From NCBI GenBank assembly GCA_016110215.1, contig JADWQD010000005.1, forward strand, positions 930,001 to 994,000: a stretch of DNA of 64,000 nt, read 5' to 3'. This document shows, one piece after another, positions 51,282 to 63,334 of the stretch. Numbering within the stretch: position 1 is the first letter of the stretch; each line of letters opens with the position of its first letter. The position numbers and the translations under genes are program-made. The stretch comes from Capronia americana (taxonomy: Eukaryota > Ascomycota > Eurotiomycetes > Chaetothyriales > Herpotrichiellaceae). The notes under the pieces are model-generated. The model was given only the letters and a program-made list of their open reading frames with translations, did no database searches and was not told the origin of the DNA.

Positions 51282-52988
51282 ATGGCTGGCATCTTCGAGG
51301 GACCGCGCAACGCTGGGACTCTATTTCTTGGGGGTACAAAGCTGAGTGGGCAGGACATTCGAGATCAAAACGTCCTCGCAACGCAGGCAATCGCCAATGT
51401 GGTCAGGACCTCATTTGGGCCTTCGGGTCTGGACAAGATGATGGTTGACGATATTGGTGATGTTACGGTCACGAACGATGGCGCTACAATCCTGAGTCTC
51501 CTCGATGTTGAGCATCCGGCCGGCAAGATTTTGGTTGATTTGGCGCAGCAGCAGGACAGAGAGGTCGGAGATGGCACCACGTCCGTCGTGCTTGTCGCTG
51601 CAGAACTCCTCCGACGAGCGAATGAACTCATGAAGAATCGGATACATCCCACCGTCATCATTACTGGTTACCGTCTGGCCCTGCGAGAAGCGGTCAAATA
51701 CATGCAAGAGAATATCAGCACAAAAGTCGAATCGCTCGGGAGGGAAAGCCTGATAAACATTGCAAAAACCTCAATGTCGAGCAAGATCATTGGCTCAGAT
51801 GCAGATTTCTTCGCGAATATGGTGGTCGATGCCATGCAGGCGGTAAAATCGGTCAATCAGCAGAGGAATGAAATTAAATACCCTGTCAAGGCCGTCAACA
51901 TCCTCAAAGCACATGGCAAGAGCGCAACCGAATCAATCCTGGTGAAGGGCTATGCGTTGAACTGCACAGTTGCCTCACAGGCCATGAAGACCAGGATCAC
52001 AGATGCAAGGATTGCCTGCCTCGACATGAATTTGCAAAAGGAACGTATGAAACTTGGTGTCCAGATCACCGTCGAAGACCCTCAGCAGCTGGAAAAGATT
52101 CGAGAGCGAGAAGCCGGCATCGTTCTGGACAGAGTAGACATGATCCTCAAGGCCGGTGCCAATGTGGTACTGACCACCAAGGGGATCGACGACTTGGTGC
52201 TCAAACTCTTTGTGGAACGTGGCTGCATGGGTGTCAGAAGGTGCAAGAAAGAAGATTTGAGGCGGATTGCAAAGGCCACCGGGGCTACCCTGATTAGCAC
52301 ACTGTCCGACCTGAATGGAGATGAGAAGTTTGAGAAGGAGTTTCTTGGTCACGCCGAAGAAGTGGTTCAAGAACGGATATCAGATGATGAGTGCATTCTG
52401 GTGAAAGGAACCAAGGCTTTCTCGTCGGCATCGATCATCCTCCGAGGCTCCAACGACTACCAGCTCGATGAGATGGAGCGGTCAGTGCATGACTCGCTGT
52501 CTGCGGTCAAGCGGACTCTGGAGTCTGGCAGCATCGTACCCGGTGGTGGCGCCGTCGAAACCGCGCTGTCGATCTACCTCGAAGAATTCGCCATGACCGT
52601 ATCGTCTCGCGAACAGCTGGCGATCGGAGAATTCTCCCAATCTCTTTTGATTGTACCGAAGACACTGGCGGTTAATGCCGCGAAAGATGCGTCTGACTTA
52701 GTGGCTCAGCTACGTGTGCGGCACGCGTTGAGTCAAAGAGTTCAGGAAGGCGAGGCCAATGAAAGAGAAAAGGATATTGCGAAGAAGCGACAGTACAAGA
52801 ACTATGGTCTGGATTTGATGCGAGGCAAGGTGGTGGACGTCGTGAAGATGGGTGTCCTGGAGCCCAGCATGAGCAAGGTTAAGCAACTCAAAAGCGCTGT
52901 CGAAGCCTGTATCTCCATCATGAGGATAGACACTCTGATCAAGCTCGATCCTCCTGAGCAACGAGAAGACGATGGTCACGGGCATTGA
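51282..52988 (+). CDS. cct1: T-complex protein 1 subunit alpha (CCT1/TCP-1 alpha)
   Basis: 568 residues without introns from ATG 51282 (MAGIFEGPRNAG). It is one of eight subunits of the cytosolic CCT/TRiC chaperonin, which folds actin and tubulin using ATP. Group II chaperonin motifs are clear: VRTSFGPSGLDKMMVDD, VTNDGATIL, the ATP-site GDGTTSVV, and VPGGGAVETALS near the end. The alpha subunit rather than another is indicated by RITDARIACLDMNLQKERMK and KLGVQITVEDPQQLEKIRER, which match TCP-1 alpha. Full length for the family. As a core gene it is a natural right-hand boundary for the accessory cluster. Confidence 0.95.
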   Translation: MAGIFEGPRNAGTLFLGGTKLSGQDIRDQNVLATQAIANVVRTSFGPSGLDKMMVDDIGDVTVTNDGATILSLLDVEHPAGKILVDLAQQQDREVGDGTTSVVLVAAELLRRANELMKNRIHPTVIITGYRLALREAVKYMQENISTKVESLGRESLINIAKTSMSSKIIGSDADFFANMVVDAMQAVKSVNQQRNEIKYPVKAVNILKAHGKSATESILVKGYALNCTVASQAMKTRITDARIACLDMNLQKERMKLGVQITVEDPQQLEKIREREAGIVLDRVDMILKAGANVVLTTKGIDDLVLKLFVERGCMGVRRCKKEDLRRIAKATGATLISTLSDLNGDEKFEKEFLGHAEEVVQERISDDECILVKGTKAFSSASIILRGSNDYQLDEMERSVHDSLSAVKRTLESGSIVPGGGAVETALSIYLEEFAMTVSSREQLAIGEFSQSLLIVPKTLAVNAAKDASDLVAQLRVRHALSQRVQEGEANEREKDIAKKRQYKNYGLDLMRGKVVDVVKMGVLEPSMSKVKQLKSAVEACISIMRIDTLIKLDPPEQREDDGHGH

Positions 52989-54024
52989 AGAGAGAAAGGG
53001 TCATCCTGCAGAACCGAGCCATGAGAGATGTCACGAATAGGAGCAGACCTTTATCATTGACCTGCACCAGACGTTTAATCCCTCCAATCCGAGCGTCTCA
53101 GCGGATGCAAGGGTGCTGGAAAAGTTCCGATGCGGCCAATATGCTAGCATTCTTGAGCTTAGGAAGTTGACCCACGCAGGCAACCACGGGTCCACTGCTC
53201 GAAGACCATGGTGTGGAGCTAAGGATCCTCCTCTGCTGAAGACGTCCAAGGGTGGTCAGGAACGATGTCGATGACTGACGAACAATGTGGCAATGGTGAA
53301 AGAGCGTGTTGCTGGTGAACGAAACAATCGAAAGGGAGAAGAAAGCAAGCCCATAGAGATAGATTAGCAGCCCTCTTCTGGACTTGAAGTAACTGATAGT
53401 TCATGATGCTGACGATGTGCGACATTGAGCAATTGTCCGCTGTCTCGCAACTCGCACCTGAACGAGATGGGTGGCGATACGCCCAGAAAAAGGAGTTAAC
53501 TTGCTCCTGAGATCACCTTGAAAGTAACTTTAGCAACGCTCATGACAAGTAACGCAAATGGAGTGAGATAATGTCTCTTGTATCGAAGCGCTTACAGCAG
53601 AAGAATTCGAGCAATGTCTGAGGGCTTAAGGATAAGTCCAGCAGCCTTCAGTCCCTCATTTACTCGCAACTCCTTTTCAAGAGTAGTCGCCTTTGAGCTG
53701 TCAACCTCCGGGCTATTCTTCAACTGCATCTTTGTCCCATTTTGACGACTCTTAGCTGAAGGATCCTCGAAACGCTCTTTTAAAGCGTAGTATATCCGGC
53801 ATTTACGGCTTAGGAGCCGTGAAGAACTAGCCAAGTGCGAAGGTGAGGGCAGAGTGAAGTAGTTATGAAAGCGGTATGTACTATATCAGATACAGTATTT
53901 ATGACTCGACAACAGAAAACCTAATTGCCATTTACAATTTGATCCTAGAGGGTGAACGAAGGCCGCTTTAACCTGACCTTTACCTGACCATCCATGGGCG
54001 CTCCCTAAGTAAACTCACCAGAGA

Positions 54025-54062
54025 CCTAATCTGGCCCCAGCGATCGGCTAATACTCGCCTCT
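54025..54062 (+). repeat. Imperfect direct repeat, copy 1
   Basis: CCTAATCTGG, CCCCAGCGATCGGCTA and CTCGCCTCTT; pairs with 54370-54409, 345 bp downstream. Confidence 0.6.
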
Positions 54063-54369
54063 TGGTTGGTGCATCTGTTCAGACGGCGGCAGGAAACCTG
54101 GTGTACCTAATTTTCCATGCGCATAACACTCCTCTCTCCATTCGTGGCACCAAAGATGCACAAGGTAGAGTTAATGGCTTCGGACAGCTTTACGATATTT
54201 GTCTTCTTCCTCCAGCAGGTATCAATCACCCCGCGCCCAGGTGTTTGGCTTTGTACTCGGTACCTTTGGGAGGACTGCGGCTTTGGCTTGAGACGATATG
54301 TGACCAAGCCTCAGCCTCATCTTCAGCTTCAGCTTCACCTCAGCCCCAAAAGGAACGGACTCACTTCAG

Positions 54370-54409
54370 CCTGATCTGGCTCCCCAGCGATCGGCTACAC
54401 TTGCCTCTC
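54370..54409 (+). repeat. Imperfect direct repeat, copy 2
   Basis: CCTGATCTGG, CCCCAGCGATCGGCTA and CTTGCCTCTC; differs from copy 1 by a few transitions and a small indel. Possibly duplicated flanks of a lost or decayed element. Confidence 0.6.
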
Positions 54410-54881
54410 AGGTAGATACATATCTTTTCACCTAAGCCTCAGTGATCCTTCCGAGGCTCTGTCCCTCCGCTGCTTCCTAGAATTCCTTGTGCACGACCGT
54501 GACAGCCGCAACTTCAGGAGCTCCCTCACGATCTTGACGACTACAAACTCAACCGCCCCTCCCGCGACTACTTGCAACGTAGAAATCCCGAAACTCAATA
54601 TCTACTGTACTTCCCGTACAGAGCTGCTTTCGTCGGTCGAGCATGCTGTAACGCGGCAGTATCTGAGAGAAAACCTTTCTGCCTCCGCCGGGCTCGCCTC
54701 CCCGCAACGAACAGCGGTCTGCAACATCTACCCTCTTATCAGCCTCCCTCCTCTGCTCTCGTTGGTCATTTTGCGTTTCCTCAGACGTTGCGGCCTCCCC
54801 CAACCGGAATTTACCCAGGCCATTAATACCAAAGACTAAAAAATCGCTTGCAGAGGTGGTCTTGCACCGTTGTCGCTAGCG

Positions 54882-56988
54882 ATGCCATCTACGTCAGCAG
54901 AATATTGGCAGCGGATGGAAAGAAGCAGGGAACGAAGCAGACATATGCAAGCAATGGCAACTGACTGTGAGGAGGCTACCTCCCTTTTCGAAAGACACTG
55001 ATACTAATTAGACAGATCCTTCCTATCTAGATCTCCGTCTAGTCAAGGCTTGGATCGAGATGTGCAACGATCAACATGGTGATCACTGTCAAAAGTCCGA
55101 ACCAAGAGAGATTGACAAATTGTGGCAACCTCGCTGGTTAGTTGACACGGAGCGTGATTGCGTGACCCCATACAAGCAGAGCGATACGTACGTTGCCCTC
55201 AGCTACGTCTGGGGAAAGGAATGGGATTTTGAAGGGCACCTACGATTAACTCTCGATAATCTGGTTGAGCTTCAGGAGGATGGTGCCTTGCGAAAGGAAA
55301 GCTTTGCCAAAGATGTTCCTGTCACCATCGAGAATGCAATGGGCCTTGTTATGCGGCTCGGTCTGCGCTATTTATGAGTCGACAGACTCTGCATTGTACA
55401 AGATGACCTAGCGAGCAAGACGGCGCAAATCAATAGTATGGGATACATCTATGGAGGCGCCTACTTAACTATTGTTGCGGCCGCTGGGGATGATGCAGAT
55501 CACGGTCTCAAAGGTATTCTTGGCGTTTCTGCGGCGAAGACAAAATCGGGTTTCTACATGGGAAGAAACCAGAGCGGTGACGATGACGTTTTAAATGAGT
55601 ATCTTCGTCCGCCTCGTCGCCGCTTTGGGGCCCCGTCGATTCTCGATTTTATTCGCCAGAGAGCGAAAGCAAAAGACGTTCTAGATGGGCGATCTCGTCT
55701 GCATCACCATTTAGTCGCCCAGTCGACATGGAACAAACGCGGATGGACTTTGCAGGAACTTGTCTTCTCTCCACGTGCTCTTTTTTATCATGAGCACACA
55801 GTTACGTGGGAATGCCACTGTGCCATCTGGCACGAGAAAGCTACGTTTGACAACGAGAATGACGCTTGCCTCGTACGGTTCAATCCGCAAGCCTGGGGCC
55901 TCCAATATGCCCTGTGGCCGGATCTCGAAGAATATTCGAGATTGGTTCAAGACTACAGCCAAAGAGAGCTCACATTTCGCGAGGATATCGTGCCAGTATT
56001 CAGTGGAATCACCACGACGCTATCACAATCCTTTCAGAATGGCTTCATATTTGGCCTTCCCGAGCTGTTTTTCGACGTTGCGCTGCTCTGGCGATTCGGG
56101 CGTTCCACGGGTGGTATAGGGACATCTTACCAATTGACGATTGGAGACATGACACACTCTGTGACCAAACTACCCAGCTGGTCTTGGATGGGCTGGCATG
56201 GAGAAGAACATGCTTTAGATCTGAGTGTGTGGTCCAGCGGATATGAGTTTATCCAAACGACGAAAAAACCGATGGACAGGACAAAAGCGAGGGGCAAAAT
56301 CAATATGAGAACCATTCCGATCTGCGACTGGTTCGTCAAAACCCCTGATGGGAAACGACGTATTGCAAATTCTTTCCTTCAATATGCCAAATGCGCGGAG
56401 GATGAGAATATCCCCTTTCCCAATGGCTGGCAACGCGGGAATGGGTTCTTCACCCATCCCGCGGGTCCACAGACCAAATTCAAATACCCGGTTCCCCTTG
56501 TCGACTCCCAGACTGCAATCGACTCCCAACCCAATTCCAATCTGCTTGTATTCACAAGCAGAAGAGCGTGGTTCAAAGGAACTGGACGAGGAAGCTCGCC
56601 CGATCTGCTTGACGACGAGCTGCGCTGGGCCGGAACACTCACTGTGCACGTGGACAAAATAGCGCGATACAAAGAAGCAAAATTCAAGCAAACACCGCCG
56701 AGACGACGGTACGGTGAACCCGAACTTAATCCATGGGAGGACCAGCGGTTCGAACTCATCGCGATCTCCGCGGGCTCATCCGATCTCACCGACGAGTCCG
56801 CGACACAGTTCATCACAGAACACTACGGTCTTCGTAAGCACAGGCCTGACCTTCGAATCTGGGAGTTCTACAATGTGTTGTGGATTGACTGGCAGGATGG
56901 GATTGCATATCGACTCGGTATCGGGCGCGTTGACAAAGCTACGTGGGAAAAGCAGGCGACTGAGGAGCTGGAGGTAACTTTGGGTTGA
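54882..56988 (+). pseudogene. HET (heterokaryon incompatibility) domain gene with one premature stop
   Basis: Exon 1 is 54882-54966; after a 49-bp intron (GTGAGG to GACAG) exon 2 runs 55016-56988, in one frame of about 685 codons interrupted once, by TGA at 55375-55377. The HET domain is recognisable from YVALSYVWGKEW, through DVPVTIENAMGLVMRLGLRYL, then the stop, then VDRLCIVQDD. The family has Trp (LRYLWVDxLCI) at the stop position, so one G-to-A change (TGG to TGA) explains it. The rest is intact, including NSMGYIYGGAYLTIVAAAG, STWNKRGWTLQELVFSPRAL and a long C-terminal part with LPSWSWMGWHG. No intron can remove the stop without deleting the conserved block. HET proteins trigger cell death after fusion of unlike strains. 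The mutation looks recent; a sequencing error is the alternative. Confidence 0.82.
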
Positions 56989-57561
56989 AACGATCTAGGG
57001 GACGTCAGGTGGAGGCGATACCAAAGACTTGAGAATGGTACCTCCAAGCTCAACAGGACAAGGGGTTGACAGCCGCATCAACAAGAGGGTGTGTGCGAGC
57101 GAGAAGACAGGGGAAGAAGAGCTGTAGGAGGATTTAGATCGCCCTGGCGTTTGCAAGGTCTACTACATATCTCAATCCCCTCGCTGATGTCCCCGTTGAT
57201 TTTGTTCTCTGGTATCTGAGCACCCATCGAGACTCGGAATTCCTAGGACACTGTGGCTGGATGAACCCTGATGCGAAACATGTTGGTCCGATGGACGACT
57301 GTTCATCAATGTTGAAATCTTGCAATCTCAGATTATCGATACAGCGGACTCTATTGATTTCTTTACCCAGATTGCACTTAATGGGGCTGACCTTGGGGAT
57401 GCTCGTACGGCTAAAACCTGAACGAGTTGGGTATTGGTTCTTGGGAGTATATCAAGCCTCAATCACGAGGCGAAGACATTTGGCTCAGTCAAATGTCACT
57501 CTGGCTGAAGCAGCAATCATAAGGAGTCTTTGAAGTTGTGCAGACTATCTAGCCCGTCCAT
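56989..57561. other. Intergenic region, no supported gene
   Basis: 573 bp between convergent genes. A 90-codon plus-strand frame (57261-57533) has no recognisable content. Confidence 0.45.
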
Positions 57562-59861
57562 CTATTTTCGTCCTTTCAAGAAACCTCTGATCACGTTCCC
57601 AGTCAAGGTGGCTATGTTATTCTTATAGTCGTCCCATCCGAGAGAGCAGCACCAATTGATGCTACCCACCGAGAAAACACCTCCTCCACCACTGTTGATG
57701 TAGTACGTGAGATCCGACCGGATGAGAGGGTTCTGCGTGCCCAGGGTATTGGTGATAGGAAAGGGTGCGTCTTCAGGCACAATGCCAAACTCGTCAGGAT
57801 GACCGGTGCTAGATGCAAGCACCTTTGCACTCTCTGGACTCCCGTTCCTGACATCGAAGCGGTCCATCTCGTCACCACTGGCGCCCCCACCGAGACCATA
57901 CTCTCCGAGGATCTCGTCTTTGCCGATGTTTTCAAAGATCCAGGCCACACTGTCGTCCGTCTTGCTCAGTTGAGACCTTGCGTACGGGACACCTGGCGCG
58001 GCACCTTCGCCCGCGAATCCAATAGCAAAAAGAACATTGCATGCCCGACCTCGCGATCTCCATAAGCTTCCCTGTTGACCATCCAGGCTGTGGATTCGCT
58101 CGCCACCAGGCACTTCGTACGATCGGGCACCTTGGTCTCCACGACGGATTTCCATTCGGTGGGGCCGGGTGGTGATGTCTGTCGAAGTGACCCAATAGAA
58201 GCCATTTCCCCCTAAATATATCAGGTTGCCGCCTTGCTTGGCATATGCTGTATAGGCATTGTAAGAGTGGACGCTCGGGTACTCGGGGTGGCTTCCTGTA
58301 ATGACAGTGTTGAAGCCTCCAATAGCTGCGACGCCTTGCTCATGGAGATCATGGTCCGTTACAATCTCATAAGGTATGCCCTCCCGCTCCAGAAAGCCAA
58401 TCATCATCGTGTCTGCGCTGAATTCGCGAGGTCTCTTCCAGGCCCACATGACATAGTTTGGCCTCATGTTGAGAATAGGTCGTTTGGCTGAGGAATAGAC
58501 CACTCCAGATCCGTCGTTGTGCACATCATAGTTGGATAAGCCCAAGTCGGTCCGCCGTCTCATCTTCTCAAAGTCTTCCGTGATGGTGATGTCGTTGATG
58601 TCGAAGCCGGGCCCTACATCGATCGACGAGACGCGCTTCCTGTTCCACAATTGCTCGTTGGCATACGCCAGGTAAGTGAATGTCGAGATGACGAACGCCA
58701 CCTTCCCTTCCCGCTCCGCCCACGCTTTCTTGTTTGGCCGGACAAAGAAAGGAATGCTGTCGGATGCCTTGTCGGACTCGACCTCGACCGCATAAGCTCC
58801 AGAGCGAGCATCCGCTGGGATCGTGATCCGGATATCAGTCTGCCACGCCGCATCATCGAGATCGTCGTCATGAAAATGAATCGCGCCGTAGCCGTACTGA
58901 GCTTTGGTCCAATCATTCTCAGTCCCATCCCAGTCATGGCCCTTGACAGCCCTGGTAGGAGCGTTTACCAAGATACCGTTGCGGCCATTGCCGGAAACGT
59001 CGACTATAGTATCAGTTGATATGGCACGTGAAAAGTCGAACTTCACCAAAGTTGTAGGGGTTTGGCCCAAAGTGCGAATCCGGGGGCTATCGAGCCGGCC
59101 GTTGAAGAAGTTGGTGGCCCGACGCAACCCTTCTGTGGCATCGTCTGCATAGCTTGCAGCGAAAAGCAGCTCACTCGTGTGTGAGATGGCGATTGGATCC
59201 GTCAACTTATGCGAAAAGGTGAAAGGATCTCCCGATGAAGCAGCGAACAGCGACAGAGGCGTGATGGAGATGGTGAGATCGGTCCGGCTCCAGAAAATGC
59301 CCACTTTCGACCACCTTTTGCGTTGAGGCTTGAAATCGGTATTGATGGTCTCAATTTCGCGACCGTTTCCAGACCAGAATTCTATGCTCCCTTTCTCGTT
59401 CATCACCAGTGCGAAGCCCTTCCTGTCGCCGATCGCTAGAGACGACAGGAGCGTCTGGCAGTGGCCGGCTTCCGGCAACCATGGTTGGAAATAGAAGGAA
59501 ATGTCCAGGCCCTGGATATCCGTGGCCGAAGAAGGAAACCAGTTCTTTACCAATGCATAAGAGCCTGGTCGAGCAAGTTGAAACCTCCCAGTGCCAGTCC
59601 CAGCGAGAGATTGAGACAGAATCTCCTTCTGCTCCTTTGGTGAATGCTCAAGATTGACTCCTTGAATGATTCGCACCGTCCGATATCTGTAATTCGGCTC
59701 CGTGCACGATATCTGCATGCCAGTTAGCGATATGATTATCACTCTCTCGCGTCGGGTTATACCTTGATGTCGACCGCATCACCTGGGCTTACAATCCAGG
59801 GCTCTGCATAGCCGATGATTTCTGCAGGGTAGCCTGCAGGAGCCACATCAATTGTTGACAT
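57562..59861 (-). CDS. N,N-dimethylformamidase large (beta) subunit-like protein
   Basis: Two exons: 59763-59861 and 57562-59712 (GTATAA donor, TGCAG acceptor), giving 749 residues. The first exon encodes MSTIDVAPAG through DAVDIK and joins to ISCTEPNYRYR. A long N-terminal beta-rich region (about 50-290, laminin-G/concanavalin-like, with LDISFYFQPWLPE and VDVSGNGRNGILVN) is followed by the large domain typical of bacterial DMFase beta subunits: FVISTFTYLAYANE, LSNYDVHNDGSGVVYSS, MRPNYVMWAWKRPREF, ITGSHPEYPS and GGNLIYLGGNGFYWV. DMFase hydrolyses N,N-dimethylformamide to dimethylamine and formate; related proteins in fungi have unknown substrates. The separate small subunit of bacterial DMFase is not in the window. 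It is divergent from an MFS gene and 3.5 kb from an amine oxidase, suggesting amide/amine catabolism. Confidence 0.82.
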
Positions 59862-60563
59862 CTAGGCGTCGGTATCTTTCTCTGACGTTGTGGAATTATT
59901 TACCAAAACTATGGTGATGAACCTTGTTGCGCCGCTGCCCGTGTCGAAAGATGACGATGCAGAGTCGCCGTTTCTCAAGGTCACCAAATTATATACGCCT
60001 TTTTTCCACTCTCAGAATGTTGGCAGCCTCATACAGATGCTTTCTTCGGCACCAGCAGCCAGTTGTTATGAGCCAACCGCCGAGAGCCTGGGCAATGGGT
60101 CCCCAGTCCAAATGCGGGTGAATTTCCTCTTTCGGCGAACTCAGCTTCCTCTTTGGGAACGAAGAGTCCCGGCCCACCCCCCTGCGAGCCTTATCATCAA
60201 AGTAACAGTATGCTCAAAGCAAACAAGCTTTCACCAAAACTTTGTTGGACCTGGCTCGTCCTTCTCGGCTTACCTTCGATCGTTAACTCCTCCGGTCTGG
60301 AGTTGATGGCCAGACTCGAGCGCAGCGGGGAAAAGCTTCGACACTATCTTCGTGACTCAAATGGAAGGTCAGATAAACAGACCGGGAAAGGTGCCATTCA
60401 ACCCTATCTAGACTCCTGTCTTCGTCCACAAGTTACACATGCCACTGTGAACATGTATGTATAAAAGTGAGCTCAGTCATTCGAAGGTGGATAAATCGTA
60501 AAGGAGATAAAGGCCTTGCATTTTCTACTGCCTTTGAAATTTCACCTACAACACATCTTCGCT
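59862..60563. promoter_or_regulatory. Divergent promoter region, DMFase-like / MFS
   Basis: 702 bp between divergent start codons. Three HGATAR (GATA-factor) sites occur: TGATAA on the minus strand at 60191-60196, and AGATAA at 60371-60376 and 60495-60500. About two are expected by chance, so nitrogen control by an AreA-type factor is only weakly supported. Confidence 0.35.
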
Positions 60564-62344
60564 ATGGCGACCGCAGTCCCCGACGTCGTGCCAGGGACGA
60601 TCCATCTGATCGATACTCTGCATCATACAACTCACAACCATGATATCGTTCTCAACCCCCGTCCTAGCGCCGATCCGGAAGATCCGCTCAACTGGAAACC
60701 ATGGAGGAAGCAATTGAACATCTGGATGGTGTACACGTACATCTTCGGAGTTGCCATTGCCACTGCTGTGCAGTACTCTGTGCTCACAAACATCTCTGAA
60801 GAGACCGGCATATCCGTCGCCGATCTCAACACGGGAACCGGCTTGATGTTCCTCTTCTTAGGCTGGGTAAGGTGTTCTTGAATGGCAATTCCTTGGGCAC
60901 AACTCTGCCTTTGTTTACAATGGCACAAGATTCCTAGGCTGACAATCTTTTAGGGATGCCTCATCTGGCAACCCATCGCTTTGGTCTTTGGTCGTCGAGG
61001 TGTTTATGTTCTCAGTAGTCTTGTTGCAATTGGGCCCATGGTGTGGACCGCATACTCCCATTCGGCAGGAGAATGGTGGGCGCACAGAATCCTCATTGGT
61101 ATCATTGTCGCTCCGGCCGAATCTCTGCCTGAAGTCTCGGTACCGGATCTATTTTTTGCTCACGACCGTGGCACTTACATCGGGTAAGCTTTCGGCTTGT
61201 TACCATTCTGTGCACCTTCTCACAGTGTATGGATAGCCTCTACGCTTTGTTCGTCTTCGGAGGCAATGCTCTCGCACCCTTCTTTGCCGGATTCATCACA
61301 GACGCACTCGGGTGGAAATCTGCTATATGGTTTGGTACAATCGTGCTTGCCGTCACCACAGTTATCATCTTCTTTGGCCTCGAGGAGACAATGTATTTCC
61401 GGGAGACCATTGAGGGAGTGGACGAAGGAGACGCCATCCTGGATGATAAACCTGTCCGGGAGCCATCGGCACAACCTGAAGAGATCGATGAGAAGGCCCC
61501 CAGGCTTGTACAAGCTCAGGTCGCTTCATCCACCGGTCGAGTCGCACACATGTATCCACCTCCTCGGACTTATTTTCAGAAATTGGCTCTCTTTCGAAAC
61601 GTTCCGGGTCGTCCCTCCGTCAAGCAGATGTTCATCATGATGTATCGACCTCTGCTCATCTTCTTCCATTTCCCGTCCGTCGACTGGGCCGGGTTTCTGT
61701 ACGGCGCCTCGCTATCCTGGTACAACGTGTGCAACGCGACAATGAGTCTGATCCTGAGCGGGGCACCGTACTACTTTTCACCAACCTCGGTCGGCCTGGC
61801 CTTTCTCTCCCTGTTTGTGGGCGCCGTTCTCGGTGCTTTATGGGCCGGTTATGCCGGGGATAAAGCGGCCCTCTACCTCGCCCGACGCAACGGTGGCGTG
61901 CGCGAGCCCGAGCATCGCCTCTGGGTACTTTTGGCCTCCGGTATCATTGGAGCTGTTGGCTTTATCCTTTGGGGTGTCGGTGCTGCAAATGGGATCCACT
62001 TCATGGGCTTGATTATCGGCGTCGGCATGGTTGAGTTTGGCGTTGTCGCGGGTGCATCGACATCGTTAGCCTATGACATCGACTGCTTCAAGGAGATCGC
62101 CGGGGAAACACTCATCTTGGTCATCGTCATCCGCAACACGATGGGATTTGGAATGTCGTATGGAATCACCCCATGGATTGCGGCACAGGGGCTGACCAAG
62201 ACTTTTGTCGCCGTGGCCATGCTCTCGTTGGGCACCACCCTGACATTCCTGGTGTTTATTGTCTACGGAAAGGCTCTGCGCAGGTGGTCGGCGAGAAAGT
62301 ACTGGGAGTATGTCAGCACACTAGTCGTGAAAGTCGAGCACTGA
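60564..62344 (+). CDS. MFS transporter, HOL1/DHA1-like
   Basis: Three exons: 60564-60866, 60954-61183 and 61237-62344, giving 546 residues. The third exon is joined at GGATAG|CC, which gives RGTYIGLYALFVFGGNALAPF, as expected for the family; the nearer CACAG acceptor would break the frame. The N-terminus is hydrophilic with the DHA1-like NPRPSADPEDPLNW. About twelve membrane segments are visible, with WQPIALVFGRRGVYVLSS after the second helix and a long central loop (about residues 230-290). Related fungal transporters include yeast Hol1, which moves polyamines and cations, but substrate cannot be read from sequence. Its divergent pairing with the DMFase-like gene suggests uptake of an amide or amine substrate. 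Confidence 0.85.
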
Positions 62345-63334
62345 ACTGGACCGAATTGGGCGCCGACACGTGCAGTTTTGGCCTTCAAATCTACCTCTAC
62401 CACGGTAAGTATACCGGGGCAATAACTTGGAAAATGGAAGGGCATGGAACTAGATCGAGCCTCATGCGTGTGGTGGAGTTGAATTGCCAATAGTGATATC
62501 CTGTGTTGGAAGAACGAACACGTCATGTCGGTTACTTTGGCTGGTTTTACTGTATTCCGGGCCTTGACTTGACCTATGGCGCCATCTTTCGAGTTTAGTT
62601 CCGGAAATTCTGTCCCCTCGACGAGTGCCTGTCATATCCTGCTACAATAATGTCTATCATTCTCACCGTCCCGCTCGAGCCCCGTTTCTGTGCCTCATCT
62701 AACCATCCAATTCCTCAAATCCTGGTCTAAGGCACCGCCGAGGAATGGTGCGTATGGGTCAAGCTCATCATAATATCCGCATCGGCAGATCTTGGTTACA
62801 TAGTCATTCTTCTGTGTCATATCCTTTGAGGGAAAAACCCCCATAGATTCAAAACAAGTTAGTGATTAGATCCTGCGATGGCAAGGCCGGCTCACCCATG
62901 CATAGCCCAAGGGTCCACGCAGAACACTGAACGTTAAGTTTCGTACTATCCAGAAGGGGTAGACTCTCCTTCCACTTTGGTGCATGTGTTGCAGCGTCTT
63001 CCGCCGGCCACGTGTATTTCGCGGTTGAAAGCATGAATCCGGGGGTAAGTGATAGTGGTCCTAACCGCTGTCGTGATTCTCAATAGCATGTCCTTGATCT
63101 CCAACTATTCGAGCTCGCCCACCTGCCTTTTCGAGCCGTGCCTGGCCTCATTAAGGAAAAGAGTCTCGAGGTACTCGCGCCGCGTTCGGGGATTTGAGCG
63201 ACGGTCTTGGCCGTTGCTGATTTCCTCTCTGTTTCTCTTAACGAGTTTTTGCTCACAACATATAAAACATAGACACGAGGTTGTTAATAGTTTGTACAAG
63301 CAGTCATTCACGAAACGAATCGTTGACACCAGAT
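62345..63334. other. Intergenic region, no gene seen
   Basis: 990 bp between two plus-strand genes. Only short frames; includes the promoter of the Rid-amine oxidase gene. Confidence 0.45.

Larger units (their letters stand above)
52989..54881. other. Gene-poor region with repeats and a possible element remnant
   Basis: 1.9 kb. A minus-strand frame at 53592-53834 (80 codons) is basic and uninterrupted but of unknown origin; a transposon fragment is possible. An imperfect 38-40-bp direct repeat lies at 54025-54062 and 54370-54409 (CCTGATCTGG...CAGCGATCGGCT). TTCAGC-type short repeats occur near 54318-54345. Confidence 0.4.

Noticed and set aside
53592..53834. 80-codon basic minus-strand frame
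   Set aside because: Could be a transposon fragment, but no motif supports a specific family; mentioned only in the region note.
59890..60464. Plus-strand frames in the DMFase/MFS intergenic region
   Set aside because: Short and unconserved in appearance; the space is needed for two divergent promoters.
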